This document shows positions 27,661 to 36,236 of a DNA stretch of 36,236 bases, piece after piece; the stretch's first letter is position 1; the number at the start of each line of letters is the position of its first letter. Under the pieces are notes generated by a model. The model ran no database searches. It saw only the letters and a list, made by a program, of their open reading frames with translations, and was not told the DNA's origin. The stretch is from contig JAKFWI010000068.1 in NCBI GenBank assembly GCA_021731965.1, positions 1 through 36,236 of the forward strand. Reading direction: 5' to 3'. The position numbers were made by a program, and so were the translations under genes. The stretch comes from Hyphomonadaceae bacterium (GTDB taxonomy: Bacteria; Pseudomonadota; Alphaproteobacteria; Caulobacterales; Aquidulcibacteraceae).

Positions 27661-28353
27661 ATGTCGATCGCCGCCGCGCTGTTCCTGGCCTTTGCTCAAC
27701 TGGCATCTGCCCCTCCCGCCACCGCGCCCGCACCAGCGCCGCGGGTGGAGCAAGATCGCCCCAGCCGCGGCCAGATCGCCGATGCGGCGCGCCTGGAGGC
27801 CTGCGATGCGCTGGCGCGCACCAGCCCTGAAAAGGCATACGAAGAGGGGCGCGCCTGGACCGCCGAAAGCCCAGCCTTCGAAGCCAAATATTGTTTGGCC
27901 TCGGCTGCCTATGCGCTGAATCGACCCCTGGTGGCCGCCGAGCAGTTTGAGGCGGTGGCGCGCGGCATGGCGGGGCGCGACAAGCCCGGCCAGGCAAAGG
28001 CGCAGAGCGATTCCGGCAATGCCTGGCTGATTGCCGGTGATGGTGCCCGCGCTTTGGCCGCGTTCAACCGCGCCTTGGGTTTTGCCCCAGGCGATGGCAA
28101 TTTGCTGATCGATCGCGCCCGCGCCTTTGCCTATTTGCATGATTGGCGTCACGCCGAAGAGGATCTCAATGCGGCTTTGGCTGTTGAGGGCCAGGATCCC
28201 TTGGCGCTGCGCTTGCGCGCGGAAACGCGGTTTCAGCTGGGTGCGCGGACCTTGGCCCTCAAGGATGCCGAAGCGGCCCATGCTATCGATGCCAACGACG
28301 TGGAAACCCTGCTGGTGCTGGGCCGGATCAAGGAAGCGATCGCTGGCCGCTGA
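27661..28353 (+). CDS. TPR-containing exported protein
   Basis: N-terminal signal-like segment; repeats such as AWLIAGDGARALAAFNRALGFAPGDGNLLIDRARAFAYLHDWRHAEEDLNAALAVEGQDPLALRLRAETRFQLG. Confidence 0.75.
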   Translation: MSIAAALFLAFAQLASAPPATAPAPAPRVEQDRPSRGQIADAARLEACDALARTSPEKAYEEGRAWTAESPAFEAKYCLASAAYALNRPLVAAEQFEAVARGMAGRDKPGQAKAQSDSGNAWLIAGDGARALAAFNRALGFAPGDGNLLIDRARAFAYLHDWRHAEEDLNAALAVEGQDPLALRLRAETRFQLGARTLALKDAEAAHAIDANDVETLLVLGRIKEAIAGR

Positions 28354-28366
28354 TCGCTGCGCGCGT

Positions 28367-28675
28367 TCAGCTTGGCGGTTGCAGATTGCGATCGCGCTGG
28401 CGGCTCGCGCCCGAAAAATAGTGGCGGCGCAAAGTGCGCATGGCAGGCTTGGGCGCTTGCGCCGCGGCCGTCATCGGGAAGGTATCGATCCCCGCGGCCA
28501 GCCCAAGCAGCAGGCGGCGCGCAGCCTCGCATTCCAGCGCGCCATTGCTGCGCCCACCTGCACTGATATTGGTGAGCACGTGCTGGATCTCGAAGCCGGC
28601 CAATACCTGAATCGCCGCCGATAGCGCTTCCTCGCCCACGATCGCGCTCAGCTCCGTCAGCTGGGCAACCGACAT
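28367..28675 (-). CDS. Unknown protein downstream of parA-like gene
   Basis: ATG at 28675: MSVAQLTELSAIVGEEALSAAIQVLAGFEIQHVLTNISAGGRSNGALECEAARRLLLGLAAGIDTFP... Start uncertain; open frame extends upstream. Confidence 0.45.
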   Translation of the reverse strand: MSVAQLTELSAIVGEEALSAAIQVLAGFEIQHVLTNISAGGRSNGALECEAARRLLLGLAAGIDTFPMTAAAQAPKPAMRTLRRHYFSGASRQRDRNLQPPS

Positions 28676-28812
28676 GACCCCGTGCAAAAGCTGATTGCGC
28701 AAATGCTGGCCCCGGTCGCGCTGGCCACCGCACCGGAAGCTGCAAAGGCAGCCGGGTTGGCGGCGATCTTGGCCAGCAGCTTCCAGGCGTCAGCGCGCGG
28801 CGCGTCGGGCAT
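28657..28812 (-). CDS. Possible 51-aa ORF overlapping the 3' end of the parA-like gene
   Basis: MPDAPRADAWKLLAKIAANPAAFAASGAVASATGASICAISFCTGSCRLPS; overlaps the ParA stop (28790) and the next ORF. Confidence 0.3.
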   Translation of the reverse strand: MPDAPRADAWKLLAKIAANPAAFAASGAVASATGASICAISFCTGSCRLPS

Positions 28813-29716
28813 CGGCCATCTCCTGGTGCGCGCTATCCAAGATCTGCATGATTTCTTGTGCCACGAGGCGGAAAGGGGCCGCGACGACGTCATCGCTTGG
28901 CACCGCGATTTGACCTTGCGAAACGCCGGATAAGCCCCCGCCTTCTTCGATGGCGAGGCAGCTGGGGATCTCCGCGCGCAGCATGCCAAAGCCCGCATCA
29001 GCGGCGGCGGCCTCGCTGCGCATCTCGCTGAGCATGATGGCGTGGTGGCTGGTTTCTCGCACCATGTTCGCGACCACCCAGGGCATTTTGGAGCGCGATT
29101 GATCGCGATTGTTTTTCCACACCGAGCGACAAAAGGCCTCCAGGCCCAGATTGGAAATGAAATCGGGGATGGTGGGCACCAAGATAAAATCCGACGCGCG
29201 CAGCGCCGCCTCCGTCAAGGCGGAAATGCCAGGCGCGGTATCGAACAGCACCAGATCGAAATTGTTGCGCAAGGCCTCGAGCTCGATGGCGAATCTCTCG
29301 CCCAGATCAGCTTCGATTTCACGCAGATTGCGTTTCCCCTCGGAAAGAAAATAGATCAGCTCGCGCTCCACCAGCCGCAATTCTGGGCTGGAGGGGATCA
29401 CCGATAATCTTCGCGCCCCATTGTTTTCGCTCCAGACATCGTACGCAAACTCGAGCAAAGGTCGCTTCATGCTGAATAGCAGGGAGTCTTCCAAAAACGC
29501 ATCGATGGTTTTGCCACCTTCGATCAATTCGGTGAGGGCAAGATCGCCGCACAACCAGAAGGATGCGTTCGCCTGGGCATCGAGATCAACCAACAACACA
29601 CGCAGCGGTGGCTGTCCTGGCATCGCATTGGCATAGGCCAAAGACAAGTGAACGGCCAACGTCGTCTTGCCAACGCCACCCTTCATGTTCGCGACGGAAA
29701 TGATCTTGCCGGGCAT
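28790..29716 (-). CDS. ParA/MinD-family ATPase
   Basis: MPGKIISVANMKGGVGKTTLAVHLSLAYA (deviant Walker A KGGVGKTT), VLLVDLDAQANAS, FDLVLFDTAPGISALTEAALRASDFILVPT. Confidence 0.93.
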   Translation of the reverse strand: MPGKIISVANMKGGVGKTTLAVHLSLAYANAMPGQPPLRVLLVDLDAQANASFWLCGDLALTELIEGGKTIDAFLEDSLLFSMKRPLLEFAYDVWSENNGARRLSVIPSSPELRLVERELIYFLSEGKRNLREIEADLGERFAIELEALRNNFDLVLFDTAPGISALTEAALRASDFILVPTIPDFISNLGLEAFCRSVWKNNRDQSRSKMPWVVANMVRETSHHAIMLSEMRSEAAAADAGFGMLRAEIPSCLAIEEGGGLSGVSQGQIAVPSDDVVAAPFRLVAQEIMQILDSAHQEMADARRAAR

Positions 29717-30248
29717 GATGCTCTCTTTGTCTGTCTTGAAAACCAGTTAGCGTGCGTTGCCAACCCCGGGATGAAACATTAACCAGATGACGTTCAATGG
29801 CCCCGGGCCGCGCCCAAAAAGCGCAAACGCGCATAGGTTGTAGGGAAAGCTTGTTCGCCCGAGTTGAGATGATGAGAGCATAGCGCACAGATCATGGAAA
29901 GTTTTACTTGCGATGATTTCCGAAGATTTTGCTAGGTCAGAGCATTTGCTCTCGTTCGGAAGTATAAATCGCGCTGTCGCTGTAATGTTGGGCAAAGCTA
30001 TCATTTTTTGCTGAGCCGAAGAGAGCTTGTTTAGAGATTTTAACCAATTTGGCCATCATTCGCAAACGCCATTCCGTTCTACGCACAGGTTTTTGGAATT
30101 GCCTGGCGCTGTTTTCGATCAAATGGATATAGCCGGATCGTGATGAGGAAATCTGCACGGCCGGAAGAGGAGATGTGTTAATTGCCTGATTCCACGCAAT
30201 AGACTGAATTATTCAAGCAATTTCGGCGATCCTCTTAAATGATCCGGG

Positions 30249-30881
30249 CTAATTATCACGGGCCTCATCTTCCAGCATCAGCCTTTGCGTGACCCCGTCT
30301 CGCTGGCGCAGGATGCAATCATGCTCCGCGCCAAGCGATTGCGCCAAGGCCGCGGCGCTCTGTGCCGGCCCGCCCGCGCAAGTGCCAAGCAGGACGTCCC
30401 CGCGCTCAATATCCAGCTTGCTGACCGTCAGGTTCAGAACCTCAAAGCCGATGCGTGATGCCGCGGCACCGTCTGGGCTCGCCACATTCACAGCCCGCGC
30501 GCGTACGTGCAAAGAGCCAAGAGAGAGTTGGAGCGGGCTGGCCGTATCGGCCGCTGCAGCCGGCAGCGCAGTGTGGGGTGCCGGCACAAGCCTTTGCAAA
30601 GGGGCGCTTGGCAAAGCCAGCGGCACGGGGCTATCGACTGGCACCATGGGAGGCAAGGGCGCTATCGGCAGCCTAGCAACACGGGGCGTGGACTGAGACG
30701 CTGTCGCCGGTGGGTGTTTCCACGTCAGCGACAGCCCCCACAGACCGCCGCCCGTGATCAATGCTGAGCCAGCGCCGATCGCGAAGAGCCAAGCGGTCAC
30801 GAATTTCGGGTTGCGCTCAACAGGCGCGGGAAAGCTGGCATTGCGCGTCGCATGGTCGGGCCGAATTCTGCCGGCGCGCAA
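30249..30881 (-). CDS. Single-TM protein with proline-rich linker and C-terminal domain of unknown function
   Basis: TTG at 30881 proposed start: MRAGRIRPDHATRNASFPAPVERNPKFVTAWLFAIGAGSALITGGGLWGLSLTW...PIAPLPPMVPVDSPVPLALPSAPLQRLVPAPH... Start uncertain; the longer ORF track entry runs antisense to the next gene. Confidence 0.55.
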   Translation of the reverse strand: MRAGRIRPDHATRNASFPAPVERNPKFVTAWLFAIGAGSALITGGGLWGLSLTWKHPPATASQSTPRVARLPIAPLPPMVPVDSPVPLALPSAPLQRLVPAPHTALPAAAADTASPLQLSLGSLHVRARAVNVASPDGAAASRIGFEVLNLTVSKLDIERGDVLLGTCAGGPAQSAAALAQSLGAEHDCILRQRDGVTQRLMLEDEARDN

Positions 30882-31040
30882 AACGCGCCGTGCGGCCCCG
30901 CGCTCCTGCGCGGTATCAAAGGAAGGGGCATTTTCCAAAGCCAGCGCCCGATAACCATCATATCGCAATCGGTAATGACCGCGACCCCAAGGCAGTCTAT
31001 CATGGGTGCGGTGTCGGGGTCCAATTCTATGGAGGGGCGC

Positions 31041-32234
31041 ATGTCCACAATACATAAGCACGTATGGGCCATGGCGAGCACGGCGCTGTTGAGCTTGCTT
31101 GGAATTGGCGCAGCCAGCGCCGCCGAGCCGCAGCGCCAATTTGGGGTGATCGAGATCGGGGGATCGGGCGTAAAGGCCACGATAGTGGAATTTGTCACCC
31201 CCGCGCGCGATAGCACTGCCTTTGGCCTTGATCTCAAAGTTGTGCGGCGCTTTCCCATCAAGAATGTGGACCCGGCCTTTGCTGAGAACGTGCCCAAGGT
31301 TGCTGCGGAAATCGACGCGCTCATTGCCGATCTCAAGGCGCGCTATGATTTGGATCCGCTGCATATCTACATCACGGCCGCTAGTGGCTTGAACATGGAC
31401 GGTAAGGGCACGGCGCTGAGGCTCGCGGTGGATGCAGCGGCAGCGGGCAGGGCCGGGGCTTTGTCTTTCGTTTCGCCCGCCGAACAAGCCCAATTTGGCT
31501 TTAACGGCGTGGTGAATTGCCAGCGTTTGGCGCATCGGCGCCAGCAGACCCTGTTCATCGACGTTGGCAGTTCGGAAATCGTGGCCGCCGCGGCAGGCCC
31601 GCGCACCGGTGCCTGCGGCAGCGAGAGCATCTCGGCGCTCACCTTCGGTTTTGGCGTCAAGACCGGCGCGCGCTTGCTCGGTCAGCAGGGTGGCGTGCCT
31701 GATGCGCCCCCGCCCGCGGACACGGTCGATGCGATGGTCAAACACGCATTAGAAGCCTCCCCGTCGCGCGCCTTGAGCCGCGGGCGCGTCTATTGGGGCG
31801 GTGGGATCGTCTGGACGGTGGCCACCATGCTGCATCCTGAGGATGGCAGCGGCTATGTGCGCTTGCAACCGGACGATTTCGCGCGGATCGGCGCGCAATT
31901 GCGGGCCGATGCCTCGTGTTTGACAGATCCAGTGATGGCCCTACGGGCCGATCCGGAATGTGGGATTGTCGACGTCAATTTTTCCACGGTGCGCGACGTT
32001 GATCAACGCGTGCGGGTGGCGGCTGATCACCGCGAGATCGTCACCAGCATTTATACGCGCGAGCAGATGAAGACCGGGATCGACATCCTGCTGGCGCTCA
32101 CCAAACAATTGGAGCTGACCAACAGCGAAGTATTTTTCGCGCGGCCATCCTTAAATGCCTGGACCATGGGCTATCTCTTGGCTCAGGAAAGCGGCCTGGA
32201 CCTCGGGCATCCCATCAGCCCGGCGCAGCCATGA
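31041..32234 (+). CDS. Exported Ppx/GppA-like (ASKHA-fold) protein
   Basis: Signal peptide MSTIHKHVWAMASTALLSLLGIGAASAA; phosphate-1-like VIEIGGSGVKATIVEF; phosphate-2-like TLFIDVGSSEIVAAAAG; adenosine-like VYWGGGIVWTVATML. Confidence 0.7.
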   Translation: MSTIHKHVWAMASTALLSLLGIGAASAAEPQRQFGVIEIGGSGVKATIVEFVTPARDSTAFGLDLKVVRRFPIKNVDPAFAENVPKVAAEIDALIADLKARYDLDPLHIYITAASGLNMDGKGTALRLAVDAAAAGRAGALSFVSPAEQAQFGFNGVVNCQRLAHRRQQTLFIDVGSSEIVAAAAGPRTGACGSESISALTFGFGVKTGARLLGQQGGVPDAPPPADTVDAMVKHALEASPSRALSRGRVYWGGGIVWTVATMLHPEDGSGYVRLQPDDFARIGAQLRADASCLTDPVMALRADPECGIVDVNFSTVRDVDQRVRVAADHREIVTSIYTREQMKTGIDILLALTKQLELTNSEVFFARPSLNAWTMGYLLAQESGLDLGHPISPAQP

Positions 32235-32261
32235 TCGGATCGGGCGCAGAGAGGGAGATGC

Positions 32262-33182
32262 ATGGCCACGGATCTTGACCTGGCGGCGCAGCCGCGTCCG
32301 GGAGACTTGCGCGCGCGGATGCGCGGTGTGGTGGAGTCCGATTGGTTCACGCGCGCCATCCTTGGCGTGATTTTGCTCAATGCGCTGCTGCTTGGCCTTG
32401 ATGCGGATGTGCGCGGGCACGCCGATTTCGGCGCGCTGATCAGCGTGTTCGATTCGCTCGTGACCGGCGTTTTTGTGCTGGAGCTTGGCCTCAAGCTGTT
32501 TGTCTTTCGGGAGAAATTTTTCCGCTCGGGCTGGAATTTCTTTGATCTCGCAGTCGTGCTGATTTCCCTGGTGCCAGACGCGGGTGCCTTTCTCGTGCTG
32601 CGAGCCTTGCGGGTGTTTCGGGTCTTTCGGGTGTTTTCCGTATTGCCGGCGCTGCGGCGGGTTATCGATGCGCTGCTGAAGGCCATCCCTGGCATGGGTG
32701 CCATCCTGGCCGTGCTCATCGTGCTGTTTTACGTGATGGCGGTGATGGCCACGACGTTGTTTTCCAGCGATACACGCGCGCCGATGCAGGAAATGTTTGG
32801 CTCGGTGTCGGCTTCGGCTTTCACCTTGTTTCAGATCATGACGCTGGATGGCTGGAGCTCAGAGGTGGTGCGCGTGGTCATGTCCCGCCACCCATGGGCA
32901 TGGGCGTTTTTCATTCCCTTCATCGTCATCACCAGCTTTGCAGTGCTCAATTTGTTCATCGCCGTGATCGTGCAATCCCTGCAAGAAGAACACGAAGAGC
33001 ACCTCAAGGCCGTGGCTGCCGAAGAAGCGGCGGAGCGCGCGGCGCTGGAAGGACCCAGCGAGACCGTGCCGCTTGATCCCGACCAAGAGCGCGGGGCGCT
33101 TTTGGCGCATGTCCAGGCGCTACGTGCCGAAATGGCCCAGCTGAGCCAGGCCTTGCGCGAATCCAGTCTGGCCCGCCGCTAG
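32262..33182 (+). CDS. Voltage-gated ion channel, NaChBac/BacNaV-like
   Basis: Six TM helices; S4 LRALRVFRVFRVFSVL with arginines every third residue; pore FTLFQIMTLDGWSSEVV; S6 FIPFIVITSFAVLNLFIAVIVQSLQEEHEEH; coiled-coil tail. Confidence 0.92.
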   Translation: MATDLDLAAQPRPGDLRARMRGVVESDWFTRAILGVILLNALLLGLDADVRGHADFGALISVFDSLVTGVFVLELGLKLFVFREKFFRSGWNFFDLAVVLISLVPDAGAFLVLRALRVFRVFRVFSVLPALRRVIDALLKAIPGMGAILAVLIVLFYVMAVMATTLFSSDTRAPMQEMFGSVSASAFTLFQIMTLDGWSSEVVRVVMSRHPWAWAFFIPFIVITSFAVLNLFIAVIVQSLQEEHEEHLKAVAAEEAAERAALEGPSETVPLDPDQERGALLAHVQALRAEMAQLSQALRESSLARR

Positions 33183-33299
33183 AGCGGATCCCGATTTGAC
33201 CTATCTCAGGTCAAATCGGGTGAATCCGCTCTACACTCAGTGATTAGAGCCGTTTTCGTCCGAAAACCGCGTCACACTTTTCGGGAACGGGTCTAGCCG
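33181..33299. repeat. RIME-like intergenic palindromic element
   Basis: agagcggatcccgatttgacc-tatctca-ggtcaaatcgggtgaatccgctct is a 21-bp inverted repeat with one 3-nt bulge. It is followed by gccgttttcgtccgaaaaccgcgtcacacttttcgggaacgggtctag. Confidence 0.7.
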
Positions 33300-33301
33300 G
33301 G

Positions 33302-35206
33302 CTAGGCCCGCGCCGCACCGAGCTGGCGGCCCAAGGCCGCGCAGGCCGCTTCCACAATGCCTTCGGCATCCAGCTTGGCGGTGGAATACATCACTTCGGG
33401 CTTATCGTGATCCTGGAAGATATCCGGCAGCATGAGCGTGCGGATTTTCAAGCCGCGATCCAGCAGGCCGTCAGCAGCCAGGAAATGCAGCACGAAGGCC
33501 CCAAATCCGCCCATCGAGCCTTCTTCGATCGTCAGCACCACTTCGTGCTCCCGCGCCAGGCGCCGGATCAAATCCTCGTCGAGTGGCTTGGCAAAGCGCG
33601 CATCCGCCAGCGTGGTGGACAGGCCCATGGCGGCCAAGCGATCCGCCGCTTTGTAGCATTCGCCGAGGCGCGCGCCAAAATTGATCAGTGCCACCGTGGT
33701 GCCTTCGCGCAGAATGCGACCTTTGCCGATTTCCAGCGGCAAAATCACGTCCGGGATGGCCACGCCGAGGGCCTCACCGCGCGGATACCGCACGGCCGAT
33801 GGCCGGTCATCGATGGCGGCGCAGGTGGCGACCATGCGCGCCAAATCCGCTTCATCGCCCGCGGCCATCACCACAAAGCCGGGCAATGCCCCCAGATAGC
33901 CGACATCGAAGGAGCCGGCATGAGTCGGGCCATCAGCGCCCACCAGCCCGGCCCGATCGATCGCGAAGCGCACCGGAAGGCCTTGGATGGCCACATCATG
34001 CACCACCTGGTCATAGCCACGCTGCAAAAAAGTGGAATAAATTGCCGCAAATGGCTTCATACCATCGGCAGCTAGGCCGGCCGCGAAGGTCACGGCGTGT
34101 TGTTCGGCGATGCCGACATCAAAACTCCGCTCCGGGAAGCGCTTGGCGAAGATATCGATGCTCGTGCCGGAGGGCATGGCCGCGGTGATGCCGACGATTT
34201 TATCGTCTTTCTCCGCCAGCTTGACCAAGGTCTCGCCGAACACCTTTTGATAGGCGGGCGCGCCCGGCTTGCTCTTGGCCTGTTCGCCGGTGACGACGTT
34301 GAATTTGGTGACGCCGTGATACTTATCCGCGGCCGCCTCAGCCGGGGCATAACCCTTGCCCTTTTGCGTCTTGATATGAACGAGCACGGGCTCATTCATT
34401 TCTTTGGCATTGCGCAAAACCGGCAACAGCGTCGCCAGATCATGCCCATCAACCGGGCCGACATAATAAAAGCCCAGCTCCTCGAAAAAGGTGCCGCCAG
34501 TCACCATGCCGCGGGCATATTCTTCGGCCTTCTTGGCGGCTTCGCGCATAGGATCGGGAAGGGCCCCGGCCACTTTTTTGCCGATCTTGCGCAGCGCCTG
34601 ATAGGCACCGCCAGACACCAAACGGGCCAGATAATTGCTCATGCCCCCCACGGGCGGGGCGATCGACATTTCGTTGTCATTGAGGATGACGATCAGGCGC
34701 TTGGTGGTTTCCGCGGCATTGTTCATCGCCTCATAGGCCATGCCGGCGGACATCGAACCGTCGCCGATCACGGCGATGACGTGGTTGTTGCGCCCCTGGA
34801 GGTCGCGGCCAACGGCAAAGCCAACGCCGGCGGAAATCGAGGTGGCGGCGTGCGCCGCCCCGAACGGATCATAGCGGCTCTCGGCGCGCTTGGTGAAACC
34901 AGAGAGGCCGCCCCCTTGGCGCAAAGTGCGGATGCGATCGCGGCGCTCCGTCAGGATCTTGTGGGGGTAAGCCTGATGCCCGACATCCCAGATCACGATA
35001 TCGTCAGGGGTGTTAAATACGGTGTGCAGCGCCACCGTCAATTCCACCACGGCCAGCCCCGAGCCCAAATGCCCGCCAGTTACGCTGACGGCATCGATCA
35101 TCTCTGAACGAAGCTCATCGGAGAGCTGACGCAGCTTGGATTCCTCCAAAGCGCGCAGATCCGCTGGGTTTTTCACCGTATCGAGCAGCGGGGTGGCAAC
35201 AGTCAT
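33302..35206 (-). CDS. dxs: 1-deoxy-D-xylulose-5-phosphate synthase
   Basis: [67 protein letters not shown]...[44 protein letters not shown]. Confidence 0.98.
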   Translation of the reverse strand: MTVATPLLDTVKNPADLRALEESKLRQLSDELRSEMIDAVSVTGGHLGSGLAVVELTVALHTVFNTPDDIVIWDVGHQAYPHKILTERRDRIRTLRQGGGLSGFTKRAESRYDPFGAAHAATSISAGVGFAVGRDLQGRNNHVIAVIGDGSMSAGMAYEAMNNAAETTKRLIVILNDNEMSIAPPVGGMSNYLARLVSGGAYQALRKIGKKVAGALPDPMREAAKKAEEYARGMVTGGTFFEELGFYYVGPVDGHDLATLLPVLRNAKEMNEPVLVHIKTQKGKGYAPAEAAADKYHGVTKFNVVTGEQAKSKPGAPAYQKVFGETLVKLAEKDDKIVGITAAMPSGTSIDIFAKRFPERSFDVGIAEQHAVTFAAGLAADGMKPFAAIYSTFLQRGYDQVVHDVAIQGLPVRFAIDRAGLVGADGPTHAGSFDVGYLGALPGFVVMAAGDEADLARMVATCAAIDDRPSAVRYPRGEALGVAIPDVILPLEIGKGRILREGTTVALINFGARLGECYKAADRLAAMGLSTTLADARFAKPLDEDLIRRLAREHEVVLTIEEGSMGGFGAFVLHFLAADGLLDRGLKIRTLMLPDIFQDHDKPEVMYSTAKLDAEGIVEAACAALGRQLGAARA

Positions 35207-35248
35207 TATATTTCCAATCGATCAATTTTTTCGAAGTTAGCGTTCTCT

Positions 35249-36133
35249 TTAGCTGCCTGCGAGCACGAAATCGACAGCTTCTCTCAGGAGTCTAGCCTTC
35301 GGCCCGAATATTGCCAAATGGCGTTGCGCTTGAGCCGCAAGTACCAGCATCCGCGCGCGCGCACCCTCTTCGCCAAACAAGGTGACGTAATTCACTTTTG
35401 GTCGTTGCGGGCGCCCGCGTTCTGGCCGGCTGAGCTCATCTTCCATGCCGTCGCGATCCATCAAATCGTCGGCGAGTTGGAAGGCCAGGCCCAGATCATG
35501 GCCAAAGCGGTTGAGGGATTGGCGCGCGTCTTCGCTCGCGGCCCCGGCCAGCGCCCCCGCCTCCAACGCAAAGCAGATCAGCGAGCCGGTTTTCAGCCGG
35601 TTCATCCGCGCCACCGCCGCGCTGTCTTCGCCGATTTCCGGGCCCATCATGTCCAGCATCTGGCCGGCGGCGAGGCCCATGGGGCCGCAGGCCTTGGCCA
35701 GCAAGGTCGTCAGCAAACAGCGCATTTGCGGATCGGGGTGGGTGTTGATATCGGCCAGGATTTCGAAGGCGAAAGCCAGCAACGCATCGCCAGCCAGCAG
35801 AGCCGTCGGTTCATCGAATTGGCGGTGCACGCTGGGCTGGCCGCGCCGGTGATCATCATCATCCATCAGCGGCAAATCATCGTGGATCAGCGAATAGGTG
35901 TGGACACATTCCACCGCCGTGGCCACGCGCAGCAAGGTGGTCTCGTCGGCATCGAACAAATGCCCCGCTTCCAGGCACAAAAATGGCCGGACACGGCGCC
36001 CTCCGGCCAAAGCGGCGTAGCGCATGGCGCTCAATAGGCGCTGTTCGGGCCCGCTGCAGCGCGGCAGCAAGGCATCGAGCGCCACCGTGATACGGTCCGC
36101 GGTTTCGCGAAGGCGTTGTTCAATATGCATCAA
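35249..36133 (-). CDS. ispA: Polyprenyl (farnesyl/geranylgeranyl-type) diphosphate synthase
   Basis: AGGRRVRPFLCLEAG; first Asp-rich motif SLIHDDLPLMDDDDHRRGQPSVHRQFDEPTALLAGDALLAFAFEIL; second FQLADDLMD. Confidence 0.93.
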   Translation of the reverse strand: MMHIEQRLRETADRITVALDALLPRCSGPEQRLLSAMRYAALAGGRRVRPFLCLEAGHLFDADETTLLRVATAVECVHTYSLIHDDLPLMDDDDHRRGQPSVHRQFDEPTALLAGDALLAFAFEILADINTHPDPQMRCLLTTLLAKACGPMGLAAGQMLDMMGPEIGEDSAAVARMNRLKTGSLICFALEAGALAGAASEDARQSLNRFGHDLGLAFQLADDLMDRDGMEDELSRPERGRPQRPKVNYVTLFGEEGARARMLVLAAQAQRHLAIFGPKARLLREAVDFVLAGS

Positions 36134-36236
36134 CGCCCCTTAACCTCTTGGAAATAGCCATGTTTCGCCAAGCGCTTAGATCGGCCGCTGGTTCAAGTGC
36201 CGCACCCCCGTGCGCCCCCGCGGCGATCATGCCGCA

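Noticed and set aside
34097-35107. 336-aa plus-strand ORF
   Set aside because: Antisense to dxs; no recognisable motifs.
1-36236. CRISPR arrays, rRNA, prophage or recognised defence systems
   Set aside because: No regularly spaced short repeats, rRNA sequence, phage structural genes or defence signatures seen on reading.

Overview
This is a GC-rich chromosomal window that looks alphaproteobacterial. The core is a Caulobacter-like flagellar cluster at about 8.0-16.9 kb: flgI, a FlgJ-like rod-binding protein, fliX, dksA, flgH, flgA, flgG, flgF, fliL, fliM, a DUF6468/PflI-like protein and a MotE-like protein. Left of it are a tandem palindromic repeat block, a lipoprotein carboxylesterase, pntB without an adjacent pntA, DUF3995 and DUF1801-type proteins, and a secreted pair that includes a matrixin-like metalloprotease. 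Right of it are maiA/FAH-family genes, a thioesterase, a sulfatase, a TetR regulator, an MBL-fold hydrolase, a protein of unknown function with an internal duplication, fused IS3/IS481 transposase remnants next to tRNA-Arg(CCU), an epimerase-like protein, a TPR protein, a ParA-family ATPase, an AT-richer intergenic stretch, a proline-rich membrane protein, an exported Ppx/GppA-like ASKHA protein, a NaChBac-type voltage-gated channel with a TLDGW selectivity filter, dxs and an ispA-type prenyl synthase. The observations most worth following up are the exported ASKHA protein and its neighbours, the unusual channel filter, the matrixin two-gene unit, and the ParA locus with its small overlapping ORFs and low-GC flank. 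I cannot demonstrate a complete new system from sequence alone. All family assignments come from reading motifs in the translations; no database searches were run.
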